7,423 bases of DNA. It comes from JALONO01 sp038209965 (GTDB taxonomy: Bacteria > Bacteroidota > Bacteroidia > Cytophagales > Thermoflexibacteraceae). The notes below the pieces were generated by a model, which did not search any database, had not been told where the DNA came from, and saw nothing but the letters and a program-made list of their open reading frames with translations. Below are positions 1 to 5,379 of the stretch, one piece after another. Made by a program: the position numbers and the translations under genes. Position 1 is the first letter of the stretch; every line of letters starts with the position of its first letter. The stretch spans positions 1-7,423 of the forward strand of contig JBBQXF010000167.1 of the NCBI GenBank assembly GCA_038209965.1, written 5' to 3'.

Positions 1-1661
1 GGTTTGAGGTCTGGGCGGGCCTCACTGAGCACTTTGTTCATTTCGCCAAGGATGTGCAACCGGCCGCGTTTGGCTTGCTCGAGAGCTTGTTGCAGCACTT
101 CGTAGCTCAACCCATCCACTTTGATGTCCATTTGGCAAGCAGTGATCCCTTTTTCGGTACCGGTTACCTTGAAATCCATGTCGCCCAAGTGATCTTCATC
201 ACCCAAAATATCGGACAAGATGGCGTAATTACCAGTTTTACTGTCGGAAATCATGCCCATGGCAATGCCAGAAACGGGCGATTTGATTTTGATCCCGGCA
301 TCCATCAGGGCGAGCGAGCCAGCACAAACAGTGGCCATGGATGAGGAACCGTTCGATTCCAAAATATCGGATACTACCCGAATAGTGTAGGGATTTTCGT
401 CTTTAGGTGGCAATACTTTGCGCAACGCCCGGTTGGCCAAGTTGCCGTGGCCTACTTCGCGGCGACCGGGGCCACGGTTGGGTTTCACCTCACCCGTGGA
501 GAACGCGGGGAAGTTGTAGTGCAAAATAAACCGGTTATAACCTTCAATCACGGCTCCATCGATCATTTGTTCGTCGAGCTTAGTGCCGAGCGTGACCGTG
601 GTAATGGACTGGGTTTCGCCCCGGGTGAAGATGGCCGATCCGTGGGGAATGGGCAGTGGACTCACTTCGCACCAGATCGGGCGGATTTCGTCAGTTTGGC
701 GACCGTCCAGTCGGATCCGCTCGTTCAACACCAAATTGCGGGCCGCGTGCCACTGGATATCGTGCAAATACCGTTTCACCATGCCTTTATCGACAACAGC
801 ATCGGCCGGCAAGGAAGCAAAATAATTTTCTTCAATGGCTTTGAAAGCCCTGCTCCGCTCTTTTTTGGCGACTGGGTTCTGGGCCACTGCATAATAGGCA
901 GGGTAGCACAGATCCCAAAGTTGCTTTTTGAGTTCTTCGTTTTCGGCCAAGCGGGAATAATCGCGCTTTTCGGTTTTGCCCACCGCTTCAGCCAGTTCAA
1001 CTTGCGCCCGCACTTGCGCCCGAATGGCTTCATGGGCCACTTTGAGGGCGGCCAAAATGTCTTCTTCCGACACTTCGTTACATTCGCCTTCTACCATCAT
1101 GATGTCTTTGGCCGAAGCCGCCACGATTAGGTCCAGTTCGGCTTTTTCAACGATGTCTCGGGTGGGATTGACGAAGAACTGGCCATCGTATTTCACTACG
1201 CGCACTTCGGAGATCGGCCCGTTGAAGGGGATATCGGATACGGACAGTGCCGCCGAAGCAGCCAGGGCAGCGTAAGAATCTGGCAATTCGTTGGGCCCAG
1301 CCGACAACAATACAATGTTGACTTGGGTTTCGCACAAATAATCCTCGGGGAACAATGGCCGGATGGCGCGATCCACCAGACGGCAAATGAGCACTTCGTA
1401 ATCGGACAAACGGCCTTCGCGCTTGATAAAACCACCGGGAATTTTGCCCGTTGATGCAAATTTTTCTTGGTAATCGACCGAAAGAGGGAAGAAATCGATT
1501 CCTTCGCGCATGGTCGGTAGGGCCACGACGGTGGCCAATAGCACGGTATCGCCCACCCGAAGCATCACTGAGCCGTCGGCTTGCCGGGCCAAGCGCCCGG
1601 TTTCAATGGTGATCTGGGTGCCGTCCGGCATCTCGATGGTCTTAAGAATTGCTTGTGACAT
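1..1661 (-). CDS. pnp: Polyribonucleotide nucleotidyltransferase (PNPase), C-terminus cut by window edge
   Basis: PNPase degrades RNA 3'-to-5' by phosphorolysis, releasing nucleoside diphosphates, and works in the cytoplasm as a trimer in mRNA turnover. The open frame starts at the ATG at 1661 (MSQAILKTIEMPDG...) and gives 553 codons without a stop. The first RNase PH domain has the IPGGFIKREGR and RPLFPEDY motifs (about residues 75-120). A helical linker follows (about 220-310). The second RNase PH domain has RREVGHGNL, NGSSSMATVCAGSLALMDAG and SDILGDEDHLGDMDFK. By motif alignment, D490, D496 and K498 match the E. coli catalytic residues D486, D492 and K494. The KH and S1 RNA-binding domains expected in a protein of about 700 residues lie beyond the edge. 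It follows rpsO on the same strand, the widespread rpsO-pnp order, but a terminator and about 300 bp separate them, so it probably also has its own promoter. No clear Shine-Dalgarno site is visible. Confidence 0.98.
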   Translation of the reverse strand, partial: MSQAILKTIEMPDGTQITIETGRLARQADGSVMLRVGDTVLLATVVALPTMREGIDFFPLSVDYQEKFASTGKIPGGFIKREGRLSDYEVLICRLVDRAIRPLFPEDYLCETQVNIVLLSAGPNELPDSYAALAASAALSVSDIPFNGPISEVRVVKYDGQFFVNPTRDIVEKAELDLIVAASAKDIMMVEGECNEVSEEDILAALKVAHEAIRAQVRAQVELAEAVGKTEKRDYSRLAENEELKKQLWDLCYPAYYAVAQNPVAKKERSRAFKAIEENYFASLPADAVVDKGMVKRYLHDIQWHAARNLVLNERIRLDGRQTDEIRPIWCEVSPLPIPHGSAIFTRGETQSITTVTLGTKLDEQMIDGAVIEGYNRFILHYNFPAFSTGEVKPNRGPGRREVGHGNLANRALRKVLPPKDENPYTIRVVSDILESNGSSSMATVCAGSLALMDAGIKIKSPVSGIAMGMISDSKTGNYAILSDILGDEDHLGDMDFKVTGTEKGITACQMDIKVDGLSYEVLQQALEQAKRGRLHILGEMNKVLSEARPDLK

Positions 1662-1749
1662 GAAATTTAGCAGCTTTAAATTGCGTATTAGTGTTGTGTC
1701 AAGAAATGGTTTACCAAAGGCAGCCATGCTAGGCCGGAGTTTGGTGTTT

Positions 1750-1917
1750 TGCCGACAGTGTCGTGGAGATTTTCAGGGGGGTGGGTTATCATCGCTTATC
1801 CGTTTTTCCGCTTCTGAACGTTGGCCGCCACAGCCCTGAGCCTAGGCAATGTACTAACCGGCGTTTCCGCTCTTTCGCCGGGGACAGCCGCACATTACCC
1901 TTGCGGACTGATTTTTT
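1750..1917 (+). ncRNA. Possible plus-strand structured RNA antisense to the pnp leader
   Basis: This is a tentative call. Consecutive foldable elements (hairpins near 1754-1764, 1773-1839 and 1858-1881) are followed by a terminator-like stem and six T residues on the plus strand, which is the arrangement expected of a small RNA gene. The 5' end is a guess, because no good TTG/TAnnTTTG promoter pair was found upstream. No known family (tmRNA, RNase P RNA, SRP RNA, common riboswitches) was recognised by its conserved motifs. The alternative is that the same structures act on the minus strand as a pnp leader. Confidence 0.25.
1885..1917 (+). terminator. Terminator-like hairpin with T6 tract, plus strand
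   Basis: The stem CAG-CCGCA pairs with TGCGG-A-CTG (8 bp with one bulged A, 9-nt loop) and is followed directly by ATTTTTT. The T-tract lies on the plus strand, opposite to the flanking genes rpsO and pnp. If functional it ends a plus-strand transcript that begins upstream in the pnp-rpsO gap. Confidence 0.4.
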
Positions 1918-1960
1918 GCTAGTTTTCAGTTCAATAATTGACTGATTTCGTTGTAATGCA

Positions 1961-2006
1961 ATAAAAAATTTACAAAAAATAAGGGGAAAACCTAGGCTTC
2001 CCCCTT
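1961..2006 (-). terminator. Intrinsic terminator of rpsO
   Basis: About 10 nt after the rpsO stop, the minus strand carries a stem AAGGGG(GAA) ... (TTC)CCCTT, with its arms at 1981-1990 and 1997-2006 and a CCTAGG loop. Two T-rich runs follow (ATTTTTTG, then AAATTTTTTA). The stem plus U-tract is a classic rho-independent terminator and suggests that much rpsO transcription stops before pnp. Confidence 0.85.
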
Positions 2007-2015
2007 TGTAATGCG

Positions 2016-2291
2016 TTATTTCCTGATGCCCAATTCGGCAATGATGGCACGGTAGCGCACGATCTCCTTCTTGTTCAGGTAATCGAGCAAACTGCGGCGC
2101 TTGCCCACCAACTTCAATAAACCCAACCGCGAAGAGTGATCCTTCGAGTTTTGCTTCAAATGTTCGGTGAGGTGGTTGATCCGGAAAGTGAAAAGCGCGA
2201 TTTGCGATTCAGGAGACCCGGTATCGGTGACAGATTTGGCTATGCCGTGTTTTTCGAACAAGCCTTGCTTTACTTCTGGATCTAAATACAT
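2016..2291 (-). CDS. rpsO: 30S ribosomal protein S15
   Basis: S15 is a primary 16S rRNA binder in the platform of the small ribosomal subunit. The 91-residue product has the usual S15 length (89 in E. coli). It carries the family signature: DTGSPESQIALFTFRINHLT in the N-terminal half, then DHSSRLGLLKLVGKRRSLLDYL, ending ELGIRK. The DHSS and GLLKLVGKRR segments are the conserved rRNA-contacting part. The ATG at 2291 gives the expected MYLDPEVKQ start. A Bacteroidota-type promoter lies about 80 bp upstream, and the 5' leader can form a long imperfect hairpin. A strong terminator follows, then pnp on the same strand. Divergent across the promoter region is the small gene at 2479. Confidence 0.98.
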   Translation of the reverse strand: MYLDPEVKQGLFEKHGIAKSVTDTGSPESQIALFTFRINHLTEHLKQNSKDHSSRLGLLKLVGKRRSLLDYLNKKEIVRYRAIIAELGIRK

Positions 2292-2308
2292 GATAACTAA
2301 TGTGTTAC

Positions 2309-2354
2309 GATAAAACCCCAGTCTAAAACTTGTTTTCGTCGACCAGCGTTTATC
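2309..2354 (-). promoter_or_regulatory. Possible structured leader of rpsO mRNA
   Basis: The untranslated leader inferred from the promoter can fold on itself. GATAAAC (minus strand, 2354-2348) pairs with GTTTTATC (2316-2309, one bulged base), inside it GTC/GAC (2343-2341 with 2323-2321), and at the tip AAAAC-AA-GTTTT (2336-2325). S15 represses its own translation through leader structures that differ between bacterial phyla, so a hairpin here is plausible as an autoregulatory site. It is not recognised as any known S15-binding RNA class. Confidence 0.3.
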
Positions 2355-2373
2355 AAGGTGGAATAAAGAGGGA

Positions 2374-2404
2374 CAAAATTATAACAATTGGGCAGGATTA
2401 CCAA
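2374..2404 (-). promoter_or_regulatory. Bacteroidota-type promoter of rpsO
   Basis: On the minus strand a TTG (2404-2402) is followed after 20 bp by TAATTTTG (2381-2374). This matches the Bacteroidota housekeeping consensus TTG-N17-23-TAnnTTTG exactly. The start of transcription would fall near 2367-2370, giving a leader of about 75-80 nt before the rpsO ATG. Confidence 0.7.
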
Positions 2405-2478
2405 GCCCCGACCGGGGTAAATAATCTTTTGTTGGGCTGGGTTTCCAACATTTGGGGCTGCGGATGGGTTGTAAGGGC

Positions 2479-2898
2479 ATGAACCACGAACGCGATCAAG
2501 GGCTGTTGCAGCTCCGGCCCAGCCTGCCCATTGAAACTGGCCTCCAGCAAGCGATTGAGCAATTTCAGAGCGAAACCCTGCGGCCCGTCCTAAAATTCCA
2601 GAACCCGCTCATTCTGAGTTTGTTCCGGGTTTACGTGCGCCAGACCAAGGCCAATTTGGCCCAAATGTCGGCCCAACAGCGGTCCGACTATATTTTCAAT
2701 ACCCTGGGCAAAGACATCGCCCTCAAAAATATGCTCATTGGGGCCGTAATTGGGCTATTTACCGAGGCGGAACTCGCTTTTTATGACCAGCACCGGCCCG
2801 AACTCACCCGACGGTTGACCCAGTTCTTGGCCAAACGGATTGACAATCAATGGCTGGTGGGCGATCAACCCGTCAACCAAATGAGCAGCCCCCAATAA
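2479..2898 (+). CDS. Conserved hypothetical protein of Bacteroidota type
   Basis: The 139-residue product is soluble in appearance, with no signal peptide or membrane segment. The ATG at 2479 (MNHERDQGLL) is preferred; TTG at 2452 and ATG at 2464 would add 9 or 5 poorly coding residues. The core pattern TLRPVLKFQNPLILSLFRVYV ... RSDYIFNTLGKDIALKNMLIGAVIGLFTEAEL ... RRLTQFLAKRI resembles, from memory, a small helical protein family in Bacteroidota that databases sometimes label glyoxalase without evidence. No glyoxalase metal-binding residues are apparent, so no function is assigned. The conserved segment spans about residues 35-120, and the C-terminal 15 residues look variable. It is transcribed away from rpsO. 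The next plus-strand element starts more than 200 bp downstream, so it is probably monocistronic. Confidence 0.8.
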   Translation: MNHERDQGLLQLRPSLPIETGLQQAIEQFQSETLRPVLKFQNPLILSLFRVYVRQTKANLAQMSAQQRSDYIFNTLGKDIALKNMLIGAVIGLFTEAELAFYDQHRPELTRRLTQFLAKRIDNQWLVGDQPVNQMSSPQ

Positions 2899-3114
2899 GC
2901 AAGGCCAGAAATGACATTGCTGACGAAGCGGCATTGCCAAATCCTTGGCTCCATGTTTTGCCTGTGTATAGGTTTTGCCAGTGTTCAGTTCGAGCAAAAT
3001 TAGTTTGACCAATGACCAATATTAAGTTGAACCCAATTATTTAAAAGTATGTAATCCATTAGTTAATGTGACTTCAAGTTGATTTTCTATTTGCCATTTC
3101 TTTTTTCTATTCAA
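2899..3114. other. Intergenic stretch, nothing clear
   Basis: This is the gap between the small conserved gene and the Crp/Fnr relic. The GC level falls sharply after about 3000. No terminator with a T-tract, no full TTG/TAnnTTTG promoter and no gene was found. It probably once carried the promoter of the decayed regulator. Confidence 0.4.
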
Positions 3115-3459
3115 ATGCTGCTTTGGCCAGACACTTTTTCCTATCTTGACAAAATCAACGCCTTTAGAGAATTGCTGAACCTCAAGAGCTTAGCGGCCCT
3201 TGAGGCCATATCGACCCATAAAAAGTTTAGAAAAAGCGACTATTTATTGCGGCAGGATTAAATAGGTAAAAAAAGCTACTTTATTACGCAGGGGATTGCC
3301 AGAAAACACTATTTGAACAATGGCAAAGCGATCACGACCGAGCTGTTTTTTGCGGGGGACATGGCCGTTTCTTTTAGCAATTATACTTTACAAAAGCCAA
3401 GTAAAGAATTTGTTCAGGTTATTACCCATGTCTCAGCCCAAGGCATTAACCAGAAAATA
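3115..3459 (+). pseudogene. Relic of a Crp/Fnr-family transcriptional regulator
   Basis: One reading frame encodes a cyclic-nucleotide-binding-like domain of the Crp/Fnr family. The ATG at 3115 gives MLLWPDTFSYLDKINAF, then LLNLKSLAALEAISTHKKFRKSDYLLRQD, and an in-frame TAA at 3259-3261. The same frame then continues with IGKKSYFITQGIARKHYL, NNGKAITTELFFAGDMAVSF and LQKPSKEFVQVITHVSAQ. This is the typical order: YLLRQ(G/E)E..., YFI..G..R.YY...G.E.T..FF..GD...SF...L...PS.E. The TAA sits where related proteins usually have an acidic residue, so one G-to-T change from GAA would explain it. The frame loses resemblance at about 3460, so the rest of the effector domain and the whole helix-turn-helix domain (about 100 residues) are missing. 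The DNA is more AT-rich than its neighbours. The product cannot bind DNA as a Crp protein. Confidence 0.75.
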
Positions 3460-3477
3460 TCAAGTGGATATGGCATG

Positions 3478-3572
3478 AGTCGAAGTCTTGTATTGGGTGG
3501 TGAAATTAAAATCACCCACTGTACAAAGTCTGCGACTTTGCGCTCGAAATAAACGAAAGTCTGAGACTTCCG
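3478..3572. repeat. Cluster of AAGTC/GACTT palindromes (REP-like)
   Basis: Two related hairpins follow each other: CAAAGTC-TGC-GACTTTG (3524-3540, 7-bp perfect stem) and CGAAAGTC-TGA-GACTTCCG (3554-3572, one mismatch). They are imperfect direct repeats of each other. Further left, AGTCGAAGTCTTGTA (3478-3492) is an imperfect inverted copy of the first palindrome, and GTGG-TGA/TCA-C-CCAC (about 3498-3517) pairs around an AATTAAAA loop. Together they form a foldable block of about 95 bp at the point where the Crp/Fnr relic ends. Short tandem palindromes of this kind resemble REP/BIME elements; no transposase is present. Confidence 0.5.
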
Positions 3573-3685
3573 TCGGGCCAGCTGCCGCACCGCCCAGCGT
3601 AATGGCCTGCAACGAGGACGCGGGCGACAGCCGGCTGCCCCACCCCCAAAGTGACGATCTTCAACCCAATCTGCCCAAAATTGAA
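3573..3685. other. GC-rich spacer before the broken secreted-protein gene
   Basis: The composition switches abruptly from AT-rich (3300-3560) to strongly GC-rich here. All frames contain stops or unconvincing proline/arginine-rich peptides. This may be leftover coding DNA of an older gene or a junction created by a deletion; nothing recognisable remains. Confidence 0.3.
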
Positions 3686-4360
3686 ATGAAACACATCCTT
3701 TTTCTATTGGTATTGTGGATCCTTGTGCCCACGCGGGCCGGGGCCCAGCCCACCACGCACAATGTGGCCCCGTAGCGCTGACACCCTGATTACCTGTAAG
3801 GCTACCTGCTGCGGTTCTACCCAAAAAAGACGCTGCGGTTTGACCGCCGGCAGGAACAGCTCAGCCAAAGCGAACAGCCGTACCGACTACGGATCGACTA
3901 CGGCCCTGGGGATCTGGGCCCGGTCTTTTTTGCCAAAAACTTGGCCGGGCTGGCCATTGACACCGTTCATGCCCTGCTCACGCCCACCCAAGATGCGATC
4001 TACTTGGTTTACCGGGGTGGGGGCAGCTCGATTTTTCAAGCCCAGTTTTGTGGTTTTGACGAGAAAAAGTATCCTTGCCAATCCACCTACTTGGCGGACA
4101 AGCGGTTTTATTGGCAGCACCGTAAACTCAAGGACTTCTATCTGTCGGTCATGCGGGTAACGGGCCACTCTCTGGTGGCCGAAATCACCGACCGGGCGAA
4201 CGTACTGCGCTGGGGCTCACAGATCGGTAAAATGCGACCTTACCTGGATCCCAATGCCGGGCATTACCAAGTGCTGCTGTTGATCAAGGGCGAGATAAAA
4301 ATGGTCGCGCCCGGGGAATTGCCCAAGGACAGCGGCTGGAAATTGTGGTGGGAACGGTGA
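3686..4360 (+). pseudogene. Frameshifted gene for a secreted protein of unknown family
   Basis: The ATG at 3686 opens a clear signal peptide: MKHILFLLVLWILV, then PTRAGA|Q, with likely signal peptidase I cleavage before Gln. That frame hits TAG at 3773, then TGA (3779) and TAA (3797). The sequence between reads well in the next frame (RSADTLIT), and the original frame resumes at 3800 with GYLLRFYPKKTLRFD and continues without a stop to TGA at 4358-4360. The repair is simple: one extra C in the CCCC run at about 3768-3771 and one missing base near 3790-3799. The restored protein would have about 224 residues. It has two cysteines (CGFDEKKYPC), is rich in Trp and basic residues, and has no recognised domain. 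It may be a recent pseudogene, or the frameshifts may be sequencing errors. It converges on the ankyrin gene, with 52 bp between their stops. Confidence 0.7.
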
Positions 4361-4412
4361 CCCGACCCCTACGATCACCATTTCGGCAGACTCCCAGCCC
4401 GGAACTAATTGA

Positions 4413-5054
4413 CTAGCCGACCAATAAAGCTGCCACCTCAGTAAATCCTCTTTCCAATGCCAGATCGGCCGGAGTTTGTCCTTGGTCGTTGGTCGGGGCT
4501 GGGTGGGCATCATACTGGAGCAGCAGTTCCACCAGATCGCGCCGGCCTTGGTGGGCCGCCGAATGTAGGGGCGTGTGACCACCCGCCTGCTGGCAGTTTG
4601 GGTAAGCATCATGCTGGAGCAAAAAATCGGTGATTTCGTAGTTGCCCGCCGCCACCGCAGAGTGGAGCGGGGCTACGTGCGTGGCATTGTTGACCGCCCG
4701 ATCCACCTCGGCCCCATACGCAATGAACAAGCGCACTACATCGATTTGGCCCATAAAACAGGCCAGCCCCAGCGGCGAAAAACCATCGGACGATTCGGCA
4801 TTGACCATGCCCGGCTCTTGGATCAGCCACTGTTCGGCCGGGTTGAAAAGGCCCAGGGCCGCAGCCTCAAAAATCGAGGGCCGCTCATTGCGGGCCACAA
4901 AGAGCGGCCACACCTCGGGCCGCCGACAGTACGCCGCGTACAAAGTGGCCGAAATGCCCTCGCGGTTATGGGCATATACGAGTTCGGGATTTTCAGCCAG
5001 TGCGCTGGCGATTGCAGCCGCCTCTCCGGCCTGAATAAGTGCAAAAATATCCAT
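4413..5054 (-). CDS. Ankyrin-repeat protein
   Basis: The 213-residue soluble protein consists almost wholly of ankyrin repeats, which bind other proteins. The clearest repeats begin at about residues 90 (DGFSPLGLACFMGQIDVVRLFI), 125 (HVAPLHSAVAAGNYEITDFLL) and 158 (GHTPLHSAAHQGRRDLVELLL), followed by a C-terminal cap at 191 (GQTPADLALERGFTEVAALL). Two degenerate repeats probably fill residues 1-85. There is no signal peptide or membrane segment, so it is likely cytoplasmic; the partner is unknown. The ATG at 5054 is the first in frame after an upstream in-frame TAA and gives MDIFALIQAGEAAAI, a typical start for such proteins. A tiny minus-strand frame ends 5 nt upstream. It converges on the broken secreted-protein gene and diverges from the CpeT-like gene. 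Confidence 0.93.
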   Translation of the reverse strand: MDIFALIQAGEAAAIASALAENPELVYAHNREGISATLYAAYCRRPEVWPLFVARNERPSIFEAAALGLFNPAEQWLIQEPGMVNAESSDGFSPLGLACFMGQIDVVRLFIAYGAEVDRAVNNATHVAPLHSAVAAGNYEITDFLLQHDAYPNCQQAGGHTPLHSAAHQGRRDLVELLLQYDAHPAPTNDQGQTPADLALERGFTEVAALLVG

Positions 5055-5059
5055 GTGCT

Positions 5060-5188
5060 CTATGTTCGCTTTTTTGGGCCGATTTTACGCATTTTTTCAT
5101 TGGCCATCCTCAGTACTTTAAACCAGCGCTTGAAAATGCCTTCCCACAGGAAGTTATAAAGCTGATTATCAATAATTTACTTTTTCAT
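5060..5188 (-). pseudogene. Possible tiny ORF upstream of the ankyrin gene, with an early in-frame stop
   Basis: From an ATG at 5188 (MKK), one minus-strand frame has TAA at codon 4 (5179-5177) and then runs open for 38 codons to TAG at 5062-5060: IIDNQLYNFLWEGIFKRW and FKVLRMANEKMRKIGPKKRT. The composition (Trp, Phe and Lys/Arg-rich, no rare stretches) looks like real coding sequence, and the stop lies 5 nt before the ankyrin ATG, as in a coupled pair. An internal ATG at 5107 would give only 15 residues. It may be a small gene disabled by one mutation, a leader peptide, or chance. Confidence 0.3.
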
Positions 5189-5379
5189 TAATCGCAATCC
5201 TATTTTTGCTCGCTGATTGGTGGAAGCGCCTGAAATTACCCGGAAAGCCCTGTCGGTAAGCAGCAATATTGCGGCCCGACCCGGGCTTTTGTTCAAAAAC
5301 TCCGAGAATATGCTTTATTTGTGCACGGGCAGGCAACGCCGGCCAAGTCTTCACTGTTTACTGTGCAACCTCGTTTGAT
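5189..5379. promoter_or_regulatory. Divergent upstream region with paired palindromes and candidate cpeT-like promoter
   Basis: Two palindromes lie almost side by side: GCAATATTGC (5263-5272, perfect) and GCCCG-ACC-CGGGC (5274-5286), the latter followed by TTTT and thus terminator- or attenuator-like. A candidate plus-strand promoter is TTG at 5289-5291, then a 22-bp spacer and TTTATTTG at 5314-5321, one mismatch from TAnnTTTG. It would give a leader of about 50 nt for the gene at 5380. No equally good promoter was found for the ankyrin gene. Confidence 0.35.

Larger units (their letters stand above)
1662..1960. other. Gene-free, structure-rich interval between rpsO and pnp
   Basis: No convincing protein gene is found here; the short plus-strand frames have no recognisable composition. 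The interval holds several inverted repeats: CGACA-G-TGTCG at 1754-1764; TCAGGG (1773-1778) with CCCTGA (1834-1839), extended inward by GTGG/CCAC; a 6-bp all-GC stem CCGGCG/CGCCGG with a 12-nt loop (1858-1881); CAG-CCGCA/TGCGG-A-CTG (1885-1910); and a small imperfect palindrome at 1927-1944. Read on the minus strand it would be the 5' leader of pnp, which in E. coli is structured and used for autoregulation. Read on the plus strand it could be an independent RNA ending at the T-tract at 1912-1917. No known RNA family was recognised. Confidence 0.5.

Noticed and set aside
447..1130. Long plus-strand open frame (227 codons) and other plus-strand frames across 54-1275
   Set aside because: They lie antisense to the unmistakable PNPase gene and their translations have no family features; they arise from the codon bias of pnp.
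1674..1702. TTGACA (minus, 1702-1697) with TTAAAG 17 bp downstream as a pnp promoter
   Set aside because: The -10 element is poor and the pattern is of sigma-70 enterobacterial type, while this genome uses TTG/TAnnTTTG; it would also leave almost no leader.
2405..2418. CCCC-GACC-GGGG hairpin followed by a T-rich run before the gene at 2479
   Set aside because: The stem is only 4 bp and the T-run is 9 or more bases away, so it is too weak to call a terminator.
3414..3824. 136-codon minus-strand frame across the relic junction
   Set aside because: It bridges AT-rich relic, palindromes and GC-rich spacer with no consistent composition or family motif.
3723..4160. 145-codon plus-strand frame overlapping the broken secreted-protein gene
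   Set aside because: Only its residues around RSADTLIT look like part of the real protein, through the frameshift; the rest is an out-of-frame shadow of the +2-frame body.
5139..5152. CTTCC-CACA-GGAAG hairpin upstream of the ankyrin gene
   Set aside because: A 5-bp stem without a T-tract inside a possible small coding frame is within chance expectation.
4575..5159. 194-codon plus-strand frame opposite the ankyrin gene
   Set aside because: It is antisense to clear ankyrin repeats, and the translation is Arg/Gly-rich without domain signs.
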